Shown here: positions 15,720 to 24,686 of the stretch, in pieces
How positions within the stretch are numbered: position 1 is the stretch's first letter
Layout: each line of letters opens with the position of its first letter
Assembly (NCBI RefSeq): GCF_001613265.1
Contig: NZ_BDCA01000030.1
Coordinates: 26,404-90,403 of the forward strand
DNA from: Nocardia vermiculata NBRC 100427
Lineage (GTDB): Bacteria; Actinomycetota; Actinomycetes; Mycobacteriales; Mycobacteriaceae
Reading direction: 5' to 3'
Length of the DNA stretch: 64,000 nt
Notes under the pieces: model-generated
What the model was told of the DNA's origin: nothing
Seen by the model: the letters and a program-made list of their open reading frames with translations, nothing else
The model's database searches: none
Program-made: the position numbers and the translations under genes

Positions 15720-17101
15720 GCCCAGCGCCGCCGCGGCGCTGGCCGGTGCACCCGGCACCGGGTGCGTTGGAGTCGCTGTCGTCGTGGCTGGACCGGCTCG
15801 CCCGCGTCTACCAGGTGCCGGTGACCGATCTGCTCGGCCCGAATCTCGGTGTGCTGGTCGGCATCCGCGATGTTCTCGACGAAGACCCGCCCCCGGCGGT
15901 GTTCGCCGCGCTGGCCGAGCGCACCGGTGTGCCGGCCGGGCAGGTGCGGGCGATGACGCTACCCGGGTGGGTGCCGTGGCTGTTCGACGCCTACCCGCTG
16001 CCCGAACGCGACGCCACCGACGCTTTCTACACCTATGTCCGCCAATATTCGGTGCTGCTGGCACCGCAGGAAGCGCCGCGTTTCGAGGTGACCAGTCGCC
16101 GCCGCTGGCGGGGCCCATGGATTCCGCAACACCCGTTGCGACGCTCGTGCCCGCAGTGCGCGGCCGGGCCCGCCCCGGCCCGCGCACTGATCTGGCAGTT
16201 GCCGCTGACGGTGAGCTGCCTCGAACATCGCTGCCGGCTGACGCCCGACACCGAGACCTTCGCGGCCGAGGTCGCGGGTCTGCCCTACGAGCCGGTCCCG
16301 ATCGGTGACCCAGTGGCGACCCTGGACGGCTACACCCGTCAAGCTCTGACCGAGGCCACAGTGGCGTTGCCGGGCCGCACGGTGCACGCGGGGGTGTGGT
16401 TTCGGCTGCTGCGCTGCTTGCTCGACGAGCTCAGCCTCGCCGGTTCCACCGTCACTCGAAGCTCGCAGCAGCTTCTCGAGCAGATCTGGGACGCGACCGG
16501 TGAGCCGGTGCGGGCCGGGCTGCCGGTGTGGCAGCCCTACGAGAATCTGGAATGGCCCACCCAGGAGAAGCTGCTGACCGCGGCCGCGACCGCGCTGGTG
16601 CTTGCTGCCGACCGGCGCATCCAACCCAGGGGGACTCTGGCCGGATTGCTGAGCGAACCGCGCTCGATGCCCGTCTACGACGGTGACTCACCGTGGCCAC
16701 CGGCCCCTACTCCTGCCGAACGGGCCGGGCGGGAACTCGTGCAGGCGATGAACGCCTGGTACGCGCGGGCCCGCGTTGATGCCGATGCCGCCCGTGCGAT
16801 GCTGCGGTGGCTGACCGCGCTCAATACGACTCCGGCCCACGCCATCGCGCACCGCGACGTGCTGATCGGTGAGGGCATCCCCGCGCGATTCCTGCGCGAC
16901 GATCTACTGGGATGCCCCGGCGAACGTACTCGGGACGAAGCCGAAATCCTGCTGGTGGCCGAAGGATTCGACCGTAGCGACGTGGCCCATGAGCTGACCA
17001 GCTTCGTTGCCGAGACGACAGCGCTGTGGGACGTGACCGATGAGGGCGTGCTGATCGACGAGGACGAACTCGCCCAGATCCGCGCCCGCTTGGAGTTGTG
17101 A
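15716..17101 (+). CDS. tniQ: TniQ family target-selection protein 1
   Basis: TniQ proteins connect the TniB ATPase to the target site. This 461-residue copy begins RRWPVHPAPGALESLSSWLDRL, the typical TniQ opening, and has the zinc-binding pattern SCPQCAAG...SCLEHRCRL around residues 142-180 with the family's W between the Cys pairs. A GWVPWLF motif lies near residue 82. The C-terminal ~150 residues go beyond the short second copy and include a helical region. The GTG start at 15716 overlaps the tniB stop. It is followed by a second tniQ with a 4-base overlap. Confidence 0.9.
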   Translation: MSPAPPRRWPVHPAPGALESLSSWLDRLARVYQVPVTDLLGPNLGVLVGIRDVLDEDPPPAVFAALAERTGVPAGQVRAMTLPGWVPWLFDAYPLPERDATDAFYTYVRQYSVLLAPQEAPRFEVTSRRRWRGPWIPQHPLRRSCPQCAAGPAPARALIWQLPLTVSCLEHRCRLTPDTETFAAEVAGLPYEPVPIGDPVATLDGYTRQALTEATVALPGRTVHAGVWFRLLRCLLDELSLAGSTVTRSSQQLLEQIWDATGEPVRAGLPVWQPYENLEWPTQEKLLTAAATALVLAADRRIQPRGTLAGLLSEPRSMPVYDGDSPWPPAPTPAERAGRELVQAMNAWYARARVDADAARAMLRWLTALNTTPAHAIAHRDVLIGEGIPARFLRDDLLGCPGERTRDEAEILLVAEGFDRSDVAHELTSFVAETTALWDVTDEGVLIDEDELAQIRARLEL

Positions 17102-18243
17102 GCGTGCCCCGATGGCCGATACACCCGCAACCGGGACCGATCGAATCGCTGTCATCGTGGCTGGAACGGCTCGCCACGGTCTATCAGCTGCCGGTGAAAG
17201 TGCTGCTGGCCGACTTGTGTGCCGATTCCGGGCTGAACATTCGCCTGGTCACCTCGACCTTTCCGCACCCAGCGCTGCTGGCCGCGCTCGCCGACCGCAC
17301 CGGCGTTCCAGTGCCCCGGCTGGCGACGATGACCCTGTCCGGATGGGTACCGTGGTTGTTCGAGAAACTGTGGCCGCGCGAGTTCGAGCATCAGCAGTTG
17401 TTCGACAACTATGTGGGGCGCCACTCGGTGTTGCTGCTGCCCGGGACCATCGACCGCGATATCGTCCGCCGTGTCAAATCCCGATGGGACGGTCCCTGGC
17501 TGGCGTCCCCGCGCAGGCCGCGAGCCTGCCCGGTCTGCGCCACCGACCCGGACTCCGGCCGCGCCCTGGTGTGGGATCTGCCGCTGATGATCAGCTGCGT
17601 CGAGCACCGCTGCCGCCTCGAACGCGCCGGCGCCGTCGCGATCGGTGCCATCTCGGCCCCGGCCGCGGTGGACGAGACGGTCACCACGATGGACGGCTAC
17701 ACCTACCAAGCACTCACCACCGGGCTGGTGCGATTGCCGGGCCGCACCGTGCACGCCGGGGTGTGGTTCCGGCTGCTGCGCTGCGTGCTCGAAGAACTCT
17801 GCGTGTCCCGCCTGTCGTGCAGTGCCCGCACGGGCGCTGTCCTGGAAACCATCTGGGACACAATCGAACTCCCGATGCGCGGGCGGATCGTCGCGATGCT
17901 CGAGCCCTACGAGTGCCTGGACCCCGAGGTCGCCGAGACGCTGCTGCGCGCTGCCGCGTTGGCGCTGGCGCTGGCGGCCGAACGGTCCATTCCGGCGCTC
18001 GGGGAACTCGGGCCCGCGCTCGCCCCAATGCCCTATCGGCAGGTGCCGCCCGGAGATCCCCCAGTGCGACCCTGCACGCCACCCCGGCGGGACCTGTTGA
18101 ATCCGCCTCGCTGGTGGCCCGCCGCGCCGGTGCAGGCCGGACCACCACCAGATTGGCCACAGATCGCTCGCCGTTATGCGCTCAAGCGAGGGTTCCCGGC
18201 ATGGGTCTTCGGTGGGCTCACCGACGACCCCGGATTCGACTAG
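17098..18243 (+). CDS. tniQ: TniQ family target-selection protein 2
   Basis: A paralogue of the preceding gene: it shares RWPIHPQPGPIESLSSWLERLATVYQ at the start, the GWVPWLF motif, the CPVCATDPDSGRALVWDLP...CVEHRCRL zinc pattern, and the TVHAGVWFRLLRC segment. At 381 residues it is shorter, having a proline-rich C-terminus instead of the long helical tail. It starts with GTG overlapping the first tniQ stop, and its own stop overlaps by four bases with the stop of the convergent resolvase gene. Two TniQ proteins in one operon could give two target pathways or form a heteromeric complex; this is inference. Confidence 0.88.
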   Translation: MSVPRWPIHPQPGPIESLSSWLERLATVYQLPVKVLLADLCADSGLNIRLVTSTFPHPALLAALADRTGVPVPRLATMTLSGWVPWLFEKLWPREFEHQQLFDNYVGRHSVLLLPGTIDRDIVRRVKSRWDGPWLASPRRPRACPVCATDPDSGRALVWDLPLMISCVEHRCRLERAGAVAIGAISAPAAVDETVTTMDGYTYQALTTGLVRLPGRTVHAGVWFRLLRCVLEELCVSRLSCSARTGAVLETIWDTIELPMRGRIVAMLEPYECLDPEVAETLLRAAALALALAAERSIPALGELGPALAPMPYRQVPPGDPPVRPCTPPRRDLLNPPRWWPAAPVQAGPPPDWPQIARRYALKRGFPAWVFGGLTDDPGFD

Positions 18244-19547
18244 CTGTCGGGGTGATCCGGGCAGACAGGCCCGGCGTCGGTGACACGCCAGCGGCGCACC
18301 GCCAGCCAGCGCCGGACCAGTGCCGGGATTTCGCCGGTGTCGCGGAGTTCGGTGGCGTAGACGCCGGTGAGCAGGGGGCCGCCGCAGTCGCAGGCCGCGC
18401 ACTCGATGTCGGCGATCGGCACGTCACGGGGGCGGCACCGGTGGCAGTGGCGGGCCTCGATGAGACCGCCGTCGTCGGCCGGTTCGAGCCAGATGACCTT
18501 GATGTCTTCGAGGAGTCGCCCGCGTTCGGAGGTCTCGCGGGTGGTGTATCCGCAGGCGTCGTTCGGGCAGACCGCGGGCGGCTCGGGCAGGTTCATGCGA
18601 GCGGTCTGCTTGAGCCGCCACGCCAGATTCGGCCGCTCGCGCTCGAACTCGCGTGTGCTGGCGCTGGTTTCAGCATGTTCGCCGGCGGCGTTGTCGTCGT
18701 CCGCCGGTAGCGGCCGGATCGGATCCGGCTCGGGTACGAGGCCACCGAGGTCGACCAGGCCGGTCGGCGCCGCCTCCGTCACCACCGAGCTGGAACCGCC
18801 CGGGGAACCAGGTCGCCCGTCGATGGGATCACCGGCGGGGACACCGAGGGTTTGCGGTGTGGCGGTTGCGGTTTCGGTGATGGCCGACACGACATCTGGT
18901 GCCGGGTCTGCCTGGTCGACCACGACGGTGGCCGGTGCACCGGGTGTCGGGAGTGGGGTGGCGGGCCCGGAGTGGGGCCGGGTGCCGATGCTGTTCTTGT
19001 CGAGGTGGCCGTAGAGGGTGCCGCGTTTGACGCCGAGGATGTCGGCGATCTGCTGGACGGTGTGTCGGCCTTCGTCGTAGAGACGCTGGGCCTGTTCGAT
19101 CTGGTGGACGGTGAGCTTGGGCCGCCGGCCGCCTTTGCGGCCGCGGGCGCGGGCGGCTTCGAGCCCGTCGCGGGTGTTGGCGACGATCAGCTCCCGCTGA
19201 AACTCCGCCAGCACCGACAGCATGCCGAACATGGCGCGCCCCTCGGCGGTGTCAGTGTCGATGCCCTGTTCGAGCACCTTCAGCCCGATGCCGCGCTCGC
19301 GCAGATCGGCGCCGAGGTTGACCAGATGCAGCATCGACCGGCCGAGCCGGTCCAGGCGAGTGATGACGATGGTGTCCCCGCGGCGCGCAAGAGTGAGGAC
19401 GAGATCGAGTTTCGGTCGCGATGCCTTCGCGCCGCTGGCAGTATCGATGTGGATGTCGCCCGGTTCGACTCCGGCGCGTCGCAGCGCGTCGATCTGGTGG
19501 GCGGGGTTCTGCTCGGCGGTCGACACCCGCCCGTAGCCGATCAACAT
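18240..19547 (-). CDS. tniR: serine resolvase with extra C-terminal zinc-ribbon domain, 435 aa
   Basis: Residues 1-140 form a resolvase catalytic domain: MLIGYGRVSTAEQNP with the nucleophilic Ser, ITRLDRLGRSMLHL, and the long E helix. A basic GRKGGRRPKLT linker and an HTH (HTVQQIADILGVKRGTLYGHL) follow, ending near residue 185, where Tn5053-type resolvases normally stop. Here the protein continues with ~140 Pro/Ala-rich residues and a ~110-residue Cys-rich domain closely similar to the stand-alone protein at 1603-2082. ATG 19547 is chosen because a TTG start further upstream would force translation through the res site. It resolves cointegrates; the added domain's role is unknown. Confidence 0.85.
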   Translation of the reverse strand: MLIGYGRVSTAEQNPAHQIDALRRAGVEPGDIHIDTASGAKASRPKLDLVLTLARRGDTIVITRLDRLGRSMLHLVNLGADLRERGIGLKVLEQGIDTDTAEGRAMFGMLSVLAEFQRELIVANTRDGLEAARARGRKGGRRPKLTVHQIEQAQRLYDEGRHTVQQIADILGVKRGTLYGHLDKNSIGTRPHSGPATPLPTPGAPATVVVDQADPAPDVVSAITETATATPQTLGVPAGDPIDGRPGSPGGSSSVVTEAAPTGLVDLGGLVPEPDPIRPLPADDDNAAGEHAETSASTREFERERPNLAWRLKQTARMNLPEPPAVCPNDACGYTTRETSERGRLLEDIKVIWLEPADDGGLIEARHCHRCRPRDVPIADIECAACDCGGPLLTGVYATELRDTGEIPALVRRWLAVRRWRVTDAGPVCPDHPDS

Positions 19548-19549
19548 GG

Positions 19550-19672
19550 TGTCGAAAATAGCCGAAATCGGGTTTGCCGACGTTGTTTCCCGGCACGGGT
19601 TTTCGACACTTTTCTCCTGGGGTTTCTCCCGCTCACGCAAGGTTGTCGGCAAATGATCGTTTTCCGACAACC
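19550..19672 (+). promoter_or_regulatory. probable res site of the TniABQ transposon
   Basis: A perfect dyad GGTTGTCGG (19641-19649) / CCGACAACC (19664-19672) and a wider one TGTCGAAAA (19550-19558) / TTTTCGACA (19600-19608) lie directly upstream of the resolvase start. Repeated TGTCG half-sites are what a serine resolvase would bind. The region would also contain the resolvase promoter. Confidence 0.65.
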
Positions 19673-19830
19673 GCTATCTGAGCCGAACACGCTCCCCAAC
19701 CAGGTTCGCGCCGAATCCACTGCATCAGTGCACACCTGGTTTGATCTGGTTCAATTCATCGTTTGCCACCTGACTTTAATTGATGGCACACTATGAATAC
19801 CGACCCAGGTCTACACGAGGAGTGTGCTGC

Positions 19831-20505
19831 ATGGCTGTCCGGTTCAAGCTCGGTTACTACTCGCCGGTCTCAGACGACCCGCTGAATCGGGGTTACGTCG
19901 GCTACTTCCCGCGTATGACCGAAGAGGAGGCATGGACAGCAGGCCGGGGCGTATGGAAGGCCAACAAGGAACGGTTAGCCCGAGAGAAGTTCGCCCTCAT
20001 CATCGGTGATGGCCGGGTGTGCGCCGTCGCCGAGATCCACGGGGTGTCCGTGCATGAGGATCGCGTCGCCGTCGACGGCGAGGTGCTGGCCGAAGGTCAC
20101 CCGGTCCGCGAAGCCTGGATCGGCAAACCCGATCCGGTGGTCAACGCCTCGCAGAACCCGGTCGGCTACTGCGACCTCCCGGAAGAAGCCGAGTTCCGCG
20201 AACGTCCCTGCGGCTGCGGGTGCGGTGAGATCTCCACCCGCGATTTCCTGCCCGGCCACGACGTGCGCGCCTTCCAGGACCGTGTCCGCACCATGTTCGC
20301 CGGGTCGGCGCTCCAGTTCTTCCGCTGGGTCGACACGACGGCCGCCGAGCACGGACTTCCGCTACTGGAGGGCAACACTCGCACCGTGACAGCCGACGAT
20401 CCCGGCGACGACGAGGCCGAGAAATGGCCGCTGTCCGCACGACAGGACCCGGCCGCGGCCGGCACCGGCCCGGTCGGCACCGCTGCGGAGGGTGAAACAC
20501 GATGA
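19831..20505 (+). CDS. hypothetical transposon-borne protein with CGCGCGE motif, 224 aa
   Basis: Not recognised as a named family. Residues ~119-145 contain RPCGCGCGEISTRDFLPGHDVRAFQDR, a compact Cys cluster with His that resembles zinc-binding segments seen in several actinobacterial hypothetical proteins. The first ~110 residues form an alpha/beta domain with repeated V/D stretches. ATG 19831 follows ACGAGGAG; an in-frame upstream start is less likely. It overlaps the next small gene by four bases, so the two are coupled. It is the first cargo gene after the res region. Confidence 0.65.
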   Translation: MAVRFKLGYYSPVSDDPLNRGYVGYFPRMTEEEAWTAGRGVWKANKERLAREKFALIIGDGRVCAVAEIHGVSVHEDRVAVDGEVLAEGHPVREAWIGKPDPVVNASQNPVGYCDLPEEAEFRERPCGCGCGEISTRDFLPGHDVRAFQDRVRTMFAGSALQFFRWVDTTAAEHGLPLLEGNTRTVTADDPGDDEAEKWPLSARQDPAAAGTGPVGTAAEGETR

Positions 20506-20714
20506 GCAGCAACAGAATCGGTCAGCGCGTCGTCCACACGGAATACACCTTCTGCGCTCGCTGCGGGGAGACGACCGCTTTCCCCGCCGGTGTCGCGACC
20601 CCCGACGGCCTGGGCGAGGTCCGCACCTGCGAGAACGACTGTGGTCAGCAGATCACCACACCCCTGCTGGTGTGGACCGACGACAAGAACGCCGAGGTCA
20701 CCTTCGAAAGCTGA
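20502..20714 (+). CDS. small zinc-ribbon protein, 70 aa
   Basis: The protein has FCARCGE near residue 18 and TCENDCGQ near residue 42, a spacing that fits a four-Cys zinc ribbon. It is translationally coupled to the gene before it (ATGA overlap). The role is unknown; the pair may form a small transposon accessory unit. The sequence directly after its stop switches to a Tn3-transposase remnant, suggesting an old insertion or deletion boundary. Confidence 0.65.
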   Translation: MSSNRIGQRVVHTEYTFCARCGETTAFPAGVATPDGLGEVRTCENDCGQQITTPLLVWTDDKNAEVTFES

Positions 20715-20746
20715 CTGCGAAGAAAGGAGTATTACGGGCTCGCGGT

Positions 20747-20913
20747 CGAGCAGATGGCGCCGCATCGATGACGAGGTGCTGGCGCATATCAGCCCGGCAC
20801 ACAGCGAGAACATCAACTTCTTCGGCGCCATCGAGGTCGACATCGACGCCGAATTCGCCCAGCTCGGCCCGACCGGCTACCGGCCGCTGCGCGTGCGCGA
20901 CACCCTGTTCTGA
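20747..20913 (+). pseudogene. C-terminal remnant of a Tn3-family transposase
   Basis: Only the last ~50 codons survive: IDDEVLAHISPAHSENINFFG and GYRPLR match the typical end of Tn3-family TnpA (a 'lsP...hiN.fG' segment followed by PLR). There is no start, no catalytic core and no Tn3 inverted repeat nearby. The remnant differs from the end of the intact transposase at 30702-33737, so it derives from a different Tn3-type element that probably helped assemble this cargo. Confidence 0.65.
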
Positions 20914-21000
20914 TCTCACAGGTCCGCCGGCCCGCCGGGCGTCACCCATGACGCGATCACCCCATAGACCAATCCGCATTTTGAGATATCATCGGGTTAT

Positions 21001-21376
21001 GCCGATTAAACCTGGCCCGGTCGATGGATCGGTGCGTGACGATCTCGCCGGCGCGGTGGCGTTGTTCCACAGCCTGTCCGACCCCACCCGGCTGGCGATC
21101 GCGCGCCACCTCACCCACGGGGAGGCGCGCGTGGTCGACCTGACCAGGGCGCTGGGGCTGCCGCAGTCCACGGTGTCCTCACACCTGGCGTGCCTGCGTG
21201 ACTGCCAGCTGATCACCGGCCGTCCCGAGGGCCGCCAGGTCTTCTATGCCCTGGCCCGCCCGGAGCTCCTGGATCTGTTCGCGGCCGCGGAGACGCTGCT
21301 GGCCGCGACCGGCAACGCGGTCGCGCTGTGCCCCCACTACGGCACCTGCGCCGACACCGAGGAGGAGGGGGCCTGA
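21001..21376 (+). CDS. cmtR: CmtR-like ArsR/SmtB repressor (Cd/Pb sensor)
   Basis: The winged helix spans about residues 20-90. The recognition helix contains LACLRDCQL, a Cys-X3-Cys pair (residues 65 and 69) matching the Cys57/Cys61 sensor pair of mycobacterial CmtR, and the C-terminus supplies CPHYGTC (111, 117) as the third-ligand region. Known CmtR proteins release DNA on binding Cd(II) or Pb(II). The ATG is immediately downstream of a TATCATCGGGTT stretch with little leader. The gene overlaps the ATPase gene by one base, matching the mycobacterial cmtR-ctpG pairing. Confidence 0.87.
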
Positions 21377-23343
21377 TGAGCGATGCGTGCGGCTGCGGCC
21401 ACGACGAACCCACCACCGGCGACGGCGCCGAACGCGAACCCGAGAAGCTGTGGGAAGTCGGCGAATTGCGCTGGGCCGCGGTGTCCGGTGTGTTCCTGGT
21501 GGCCGCGTGGATCACGAGTTGGACCGGTGGGCCCGATATCGCCGTGCGGGTGCTGGAGTGGGTGGCGCTGCTGGCTGGCGCCTATACGTTCGTTCCTTCC
21601 ACAGTGAAACGCCTGGCGCAGGGAAAGATCGGTGTCGGCGCGCTGATGACCATCGCCGCTATCGGCGCGGCCGCGCTCGGCGAGGTGAGCGAGGCCGCGA
21701 TGCTGGCGTTCCTGTTCTCCATCAGCGAAGGACTGGAAGAGCATTCGATCGCCCGCACCCGCCACGGTCTGCGCGCGCTGCTTTCGCTGGTGCCCGACAC
21801 CGCGACCGTGCGACGTGACGGCACCGAAACCGTTGTCGGTCCCACCGAATTGCGGGTCGGGGACCGCATGATCGTCAAACCGGGTGAGCGGGTCGCCACC
21901 GACGGCATCATCCGCACCGGCCGCACCGCCATGGACACCTCCGCCATCACCGGGGAATCCGTGCCGGTGGAGGCCGGTCCGGGTGATGAGGTGTTCGCCG
22001 GATCGATCAACGGCACCGGTGTGCTGGAGGTCGAGGTCACCACCACCGCCGCAGACAACTCCCTGGCCCGGATCGTGGCGATCGTCGAGGCCGAGCAGTC
22101 CCGCAAGGGCGCGGGCCAGCGCCTGGCCGACCGCATCGCCACACCCCTCGTCCCGGGAATCATGGTCGCCGCCGTGCTCATCGCCGGAATCGGTGCGCTG
22201 TTCGGTGATCCCGTGGTGTGGATCGAACGCGCGTTGGTCGTGCTGGTCGCCGCGTCGCCGTGTGCGCTGGCCATCGCGATCCCGGTCACCGTGGTCGCCG
22301 CGATCGGCGCGGCCAGCAAACTCGGCGTCCTCATCAAGGGCGGCGCCGCCCTCGAAGCGCTCGGCACGATTCGCGGGGTCGCCCTGGACAAGACCGGCAC
22401 CTTGACCGCCAACCGTCCCGCCGTCATCGACGTCGCCACCATCGACGGGGTGACCCGCGAGCAGGTGCTGGCCGTGGCCGCAGCGCTGGAGGCTCGCAGC
22501 GAACACCCCCTCGCGCCAGCGATTCTCGCCGCCGTCGACCACACCGAACCGGCCACCGACGTCGAGGCCGTCACCGGCGCCGGGCTCACCGGGCGGCTCG
22601 ACGGCCGCCACGTGCGGCTCGGCCGTCCCGGCTGGCTCGAGCCCGGGGTACTGGCCGCCGACGTGGCACGGATGCAGGAAGCCGGGGCAACCGCGGTCCT
22701 GGTCGCCGACGACGGGCGGGTCATCGGCGCGATCGCCGTGCGCGACGAACTGCGCCCCGAAGCCGCCGAAGTCATCGCGAGGTTGGATGCCGACGGCTAT
22801 CACGTCGCCATGCTCACCGGCGACAACCACACCACCGCAACAGCTTTGGCGAAAGACGTCGGCATCGATGAGGTGTATGCCGAACTGCGGCCCGAGGACA
22901 AGGCCCGCCTGATCGAGAAACTGCGCGGCCAACGCCGGACCGCGATGGTCGGCGACGGCGTCAACGACGCCCCCGCGCTGGCCACCGCCGACCTCGGTAT
23001 CGCCATGGGCGCCATGGGCACCGACGTCGCCATCGAAACCGCCGATATCGCCCTCATGGGCGAAGACCTGCGTCACCTGCCGCAGGCATTCGGGCACGCG
23101 CGCCGAGCCCGCGCCATCATGTTCCAGAACGTCGGCCTGTCCCTCGGATTAATCACGATCCTGATCCCCTTGGCGCTGTTCGGGATCCTCGGCCTCGCCG
23201 CCGTCGTGGCGGTCCATGAACTCGCCGAGATCGTGGTCATCGCCAACGGTGTGCGCGCCGGACGCACCACACCACTGGCTCCCGCCCCCGGCCGGCCGGC
23301 GGCACCGCTGCCGCGCGCCGCGACGGCAGCGACCTCGGCATGA
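21376..23343 (+). CDS. ctpG: CtpG/CadA-like P1B-type metal ATPase
   Basis: This 655-residue efflux pump starts with a CGCGHDEP metal-binding-like N-terminus. Two predicted helices come before the actuator motif DTSAITGESVPV, the membrane SPCALAIAIPV motif is at about residue 294, the phosphorylation site DKTGTLT is at 338, and TGDN and GDGVNDAPAL follow. The last helices include VAVHELAEIVVIANG. An SPC rather than CPC motif is typical of mycobacterial CtpG-type and related pumps. Substrate is most likely Cd, Pb or Zn, based on its CmtR-like neighbour. ATG 21376 overlaps the cmtR stop; the end overlaps lspA. Confidence 0.9.
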   Translation: MSDACGCGHDEPTTGDGAEREPEKLWEVGELRWAAVSGVFLVAAWITSWTGGPDIAVRVLEWVALLAGAYTFVPSTVKRLAQGKIGVGALMTIAAIGAAALGEVSEAAMLAFLFSISEGLEEHSIARTRHGLRALLSLVPDTATVRRDGTETVVGPTELRVGDRMIVKPGERVATDGIIRTGRTAMDTSAITGESVPVEAGPGDEVFAGSINGTGVLEVEVTTTAADNSLARIVAIVEAEQSRKGAGQRLADRIATPLVPGIMVAAVLIAGIGALFGDPVVWIERALVVLVAASPCALAIAIPVTVVAAIGAASKLGVLIKGGAALEALGTIRGVALDKTGTLTANRPAVIDVATIDGVTREQVLAVAAALEARSEHPLAPAILAAVDHTEPATDVEAVTGAGLTGRLDGRHVRLGRPGWLEPGVLAADVARMQEAGATAVLVADDGRVIGAIAVRDELRPEAAEVIARLDADGYHVAMLTGDNHTTATALAKDVGIDEVYAELRPEDKARLIEKLRGQRRTAMVGDGVNDAPALATADLGIAMGAMGTDVAIETADIALMGEDLRHLPQAFGHARRARAIMFQNVGLSLGLITILIPLALFGILGLAAVVAVHELAEIVVIANGVRAGRTTPLAPAPGRPAAPLPRAATAATSA

Positions 23344-23855
23344 GGACTGCCGACCGCGCCCCGGCCTGGCGGACCCGAGTTACCGCGGCCGCTGTCGTGG
23401 TGGTGCTGGCCGCGCTCGATCTGGGGCTGAAAGCCTGGGCCGAGCGTGGCCTGACTGCGGGCCGCACGATAGAGCTGCCCGTGGTCGGGCTGCGGCTGGC
23501 CCACAACCCGGGCATCGCGTTCAGCCTCGCCGACACGCTGCCCACCGCCGTGTTGCTCACTGGCATCGGGGTGATCATCACCGGCATCGCGGTGCTCACT
23601 TGGCGGGCCACCGGCCCGGGGTCCTCGATGGCCTGGCCGCCGCTGGCGGTCATCCTCGCCGGCGCGATCGCCAACTTCGCTGACCGCGCTGGCGACGGCG
23701 TGGTCACCGACTACCTGCACACCGGCTGGTGGCCCACCTTCAACCTCGCCGACACCTACATCACCTGCGGCGCCCTCGCCCTGGCCGTGCTCGCCCTGCG
23801 CCCGGCCCGCACCGGGGCGAGCACCGGCAGCGAAACCGAGTACGACGCCCGGTAG
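23340..23855 (+). CDS. lspA: lipoprotein signal peptidase
   Basis: Signal peptidase II removes the signal peptides of lipoproteins in the membrane. Four hydrophobic segments are visible (about 15-32, 60-78, 90-105, 135-155). The two catalytic Asp lie in the conserved boxes AIANFADR and FNLADTYI; HNPGIAFSL is also conserved. lspA genes are frequent in mobile metal-resistance loci alongside Cd/Pb pumps. ATG 23340 overlaps the ATPase stop (ATGA), so it belongs to the same operon. In this window it could also mature the lipoprotein encoded at 37180-37710. Confidence 0.92.
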   Translation: MRTADRAPAWRTRVTAAAVVVVLAALDLGLKAWAERGLTAGRTIELPVVGLRLAHNPGIAFSLADTLPTAVLLTGIGVIITGIAVLTWRATGPGSSMAWPPLAVILAGAIANFADRAGDGVVTDYLHTGWWPTFNLADTYITCGALALAVLALRPARTGASTGSETEYDAR

Positions 23856-23865
23856 TATCGCGGTT

Positions 23866-24327
23866 GTGATCGCTGCCCCGCCCGCTGCGCGACGAGCCGG
23901 TATCGCCCGGCTGCTCGTCGTGCTGGCCGTGTTGGCGGGCATCGTGGCGATCCAGAACGCGCACTGTGCCACGGGCTCGGCGATGACCATGAGCCCGACC
24001 ATGACCGCCACCCTCGCCATCGGCAGCGACGGGGACATGCCGCACCACGGGATCGACCCCCTGACGCACTCGGGCCCGCGCGACACCGTCACCGCCGCCG
24101 CGCTGACACCGCGCGCGAATGCCGATCACCGCACTCCCGCGCTGGCCTGCGATATCGCGATGGCCTGTCTGGCGGTGTCGCTGGCGCTGCTGGTCGCCCT
24201 GGCCTTCGTTCACCCCGCACTGATCGGGTCCCCGCATCGGCTCCCGCTGCCACTGCGGGGCCGGCGCCCGGCATCGGCGCCGCCGCGCCCACCCAGCCTC
24301 GCCGCACTCTGCGTCCTGCGGACATAA
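23866..24327 (+). CDS. DUF6153-like membrane protein, 153 aa
   Basis: A first membrane segment (LLVVLAVLAGIVAI, about residues 16-30) and a second (MACLAVSLALLVALAFV, about 98-114) enclose a Met/His-rich outside loop (AMTMSPTMTATLA, MPHHG, LTH). The pattern fits the DUF6153 family, found in actinobacteria near copper or other metal genes. The GTG start at 23866 lies 10 bases after lspA, so it probably closes the cadmium operon. A metal-handling role is likely but untested. Confidence 0.7.
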   Translation: MIAAPPAARRAGIARLLVVLAVLAGIVAIQNAHCATGSAMTMSPTMTATLAIGSDGDMPHHGIDPLTHSGPRDTVTAAALTPRANADHRTPALACDIAMACLAVSLALLVALAFVHPALIGSPHRLPLPLRGRRPASAPPRPPSLAALCVLRT

Positions 24328-24686
24328 ACCGGCACGCACCGGTTCGTCACCCATGACGAACCGGCAGCCCGTGCTACGCACCGCCTCGCCATTGTGGCGC
24401 GCCCCGGAAACCATTCACGTCCGGCAGCACCCAGTGCGCGCCCGCCGCCGCAGGGATTTCCCACTGCGCCGCCGTCCGGTAGCGGCGTCGTATCCCCAGC
24501 GACCACCGCACGCATGAGCGTCGGATCGCCCCCTGGGCTCCGTCCCAGGCCCTGCGGTGCACGGTGCTCACCGATGACCTGCCCGTATCCGGCGGCCTTG
24601 TCCCCGGGCCCGGGCGGACTCGGTGACCGCACGGCTGCTATCGGCTCTGTCACTGCTGTGCTCCGACCGAAAGGCCCTTGCTGGGT
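24328..24686 (+). other. 359-bp gap without a confident gene
   Basis: No good gene is visible. A leftward frame at about 24374-24571 reads as protein-like in part (WSLGIRRRYRTAAQWEIPAA) but has no credible start or ribosome site, so it may be a decayed fragment. The promoter for the cyclodipeptide synthase gene should lie near 24600-24670. Confidence 0.4.

Noticed and set aside
21337..23097. Leftward 586-codon open frame opposite the metal ATPase
   Set aside because: Composition is shadow-like (Gly/Asp/His rich) and the ATPase on the plus strand has all family motifs.
24374..24571. Leftward frame with partly protein-like composition
   Set aside because: No start, ribosome site or family motif; at best a decayed fragment.
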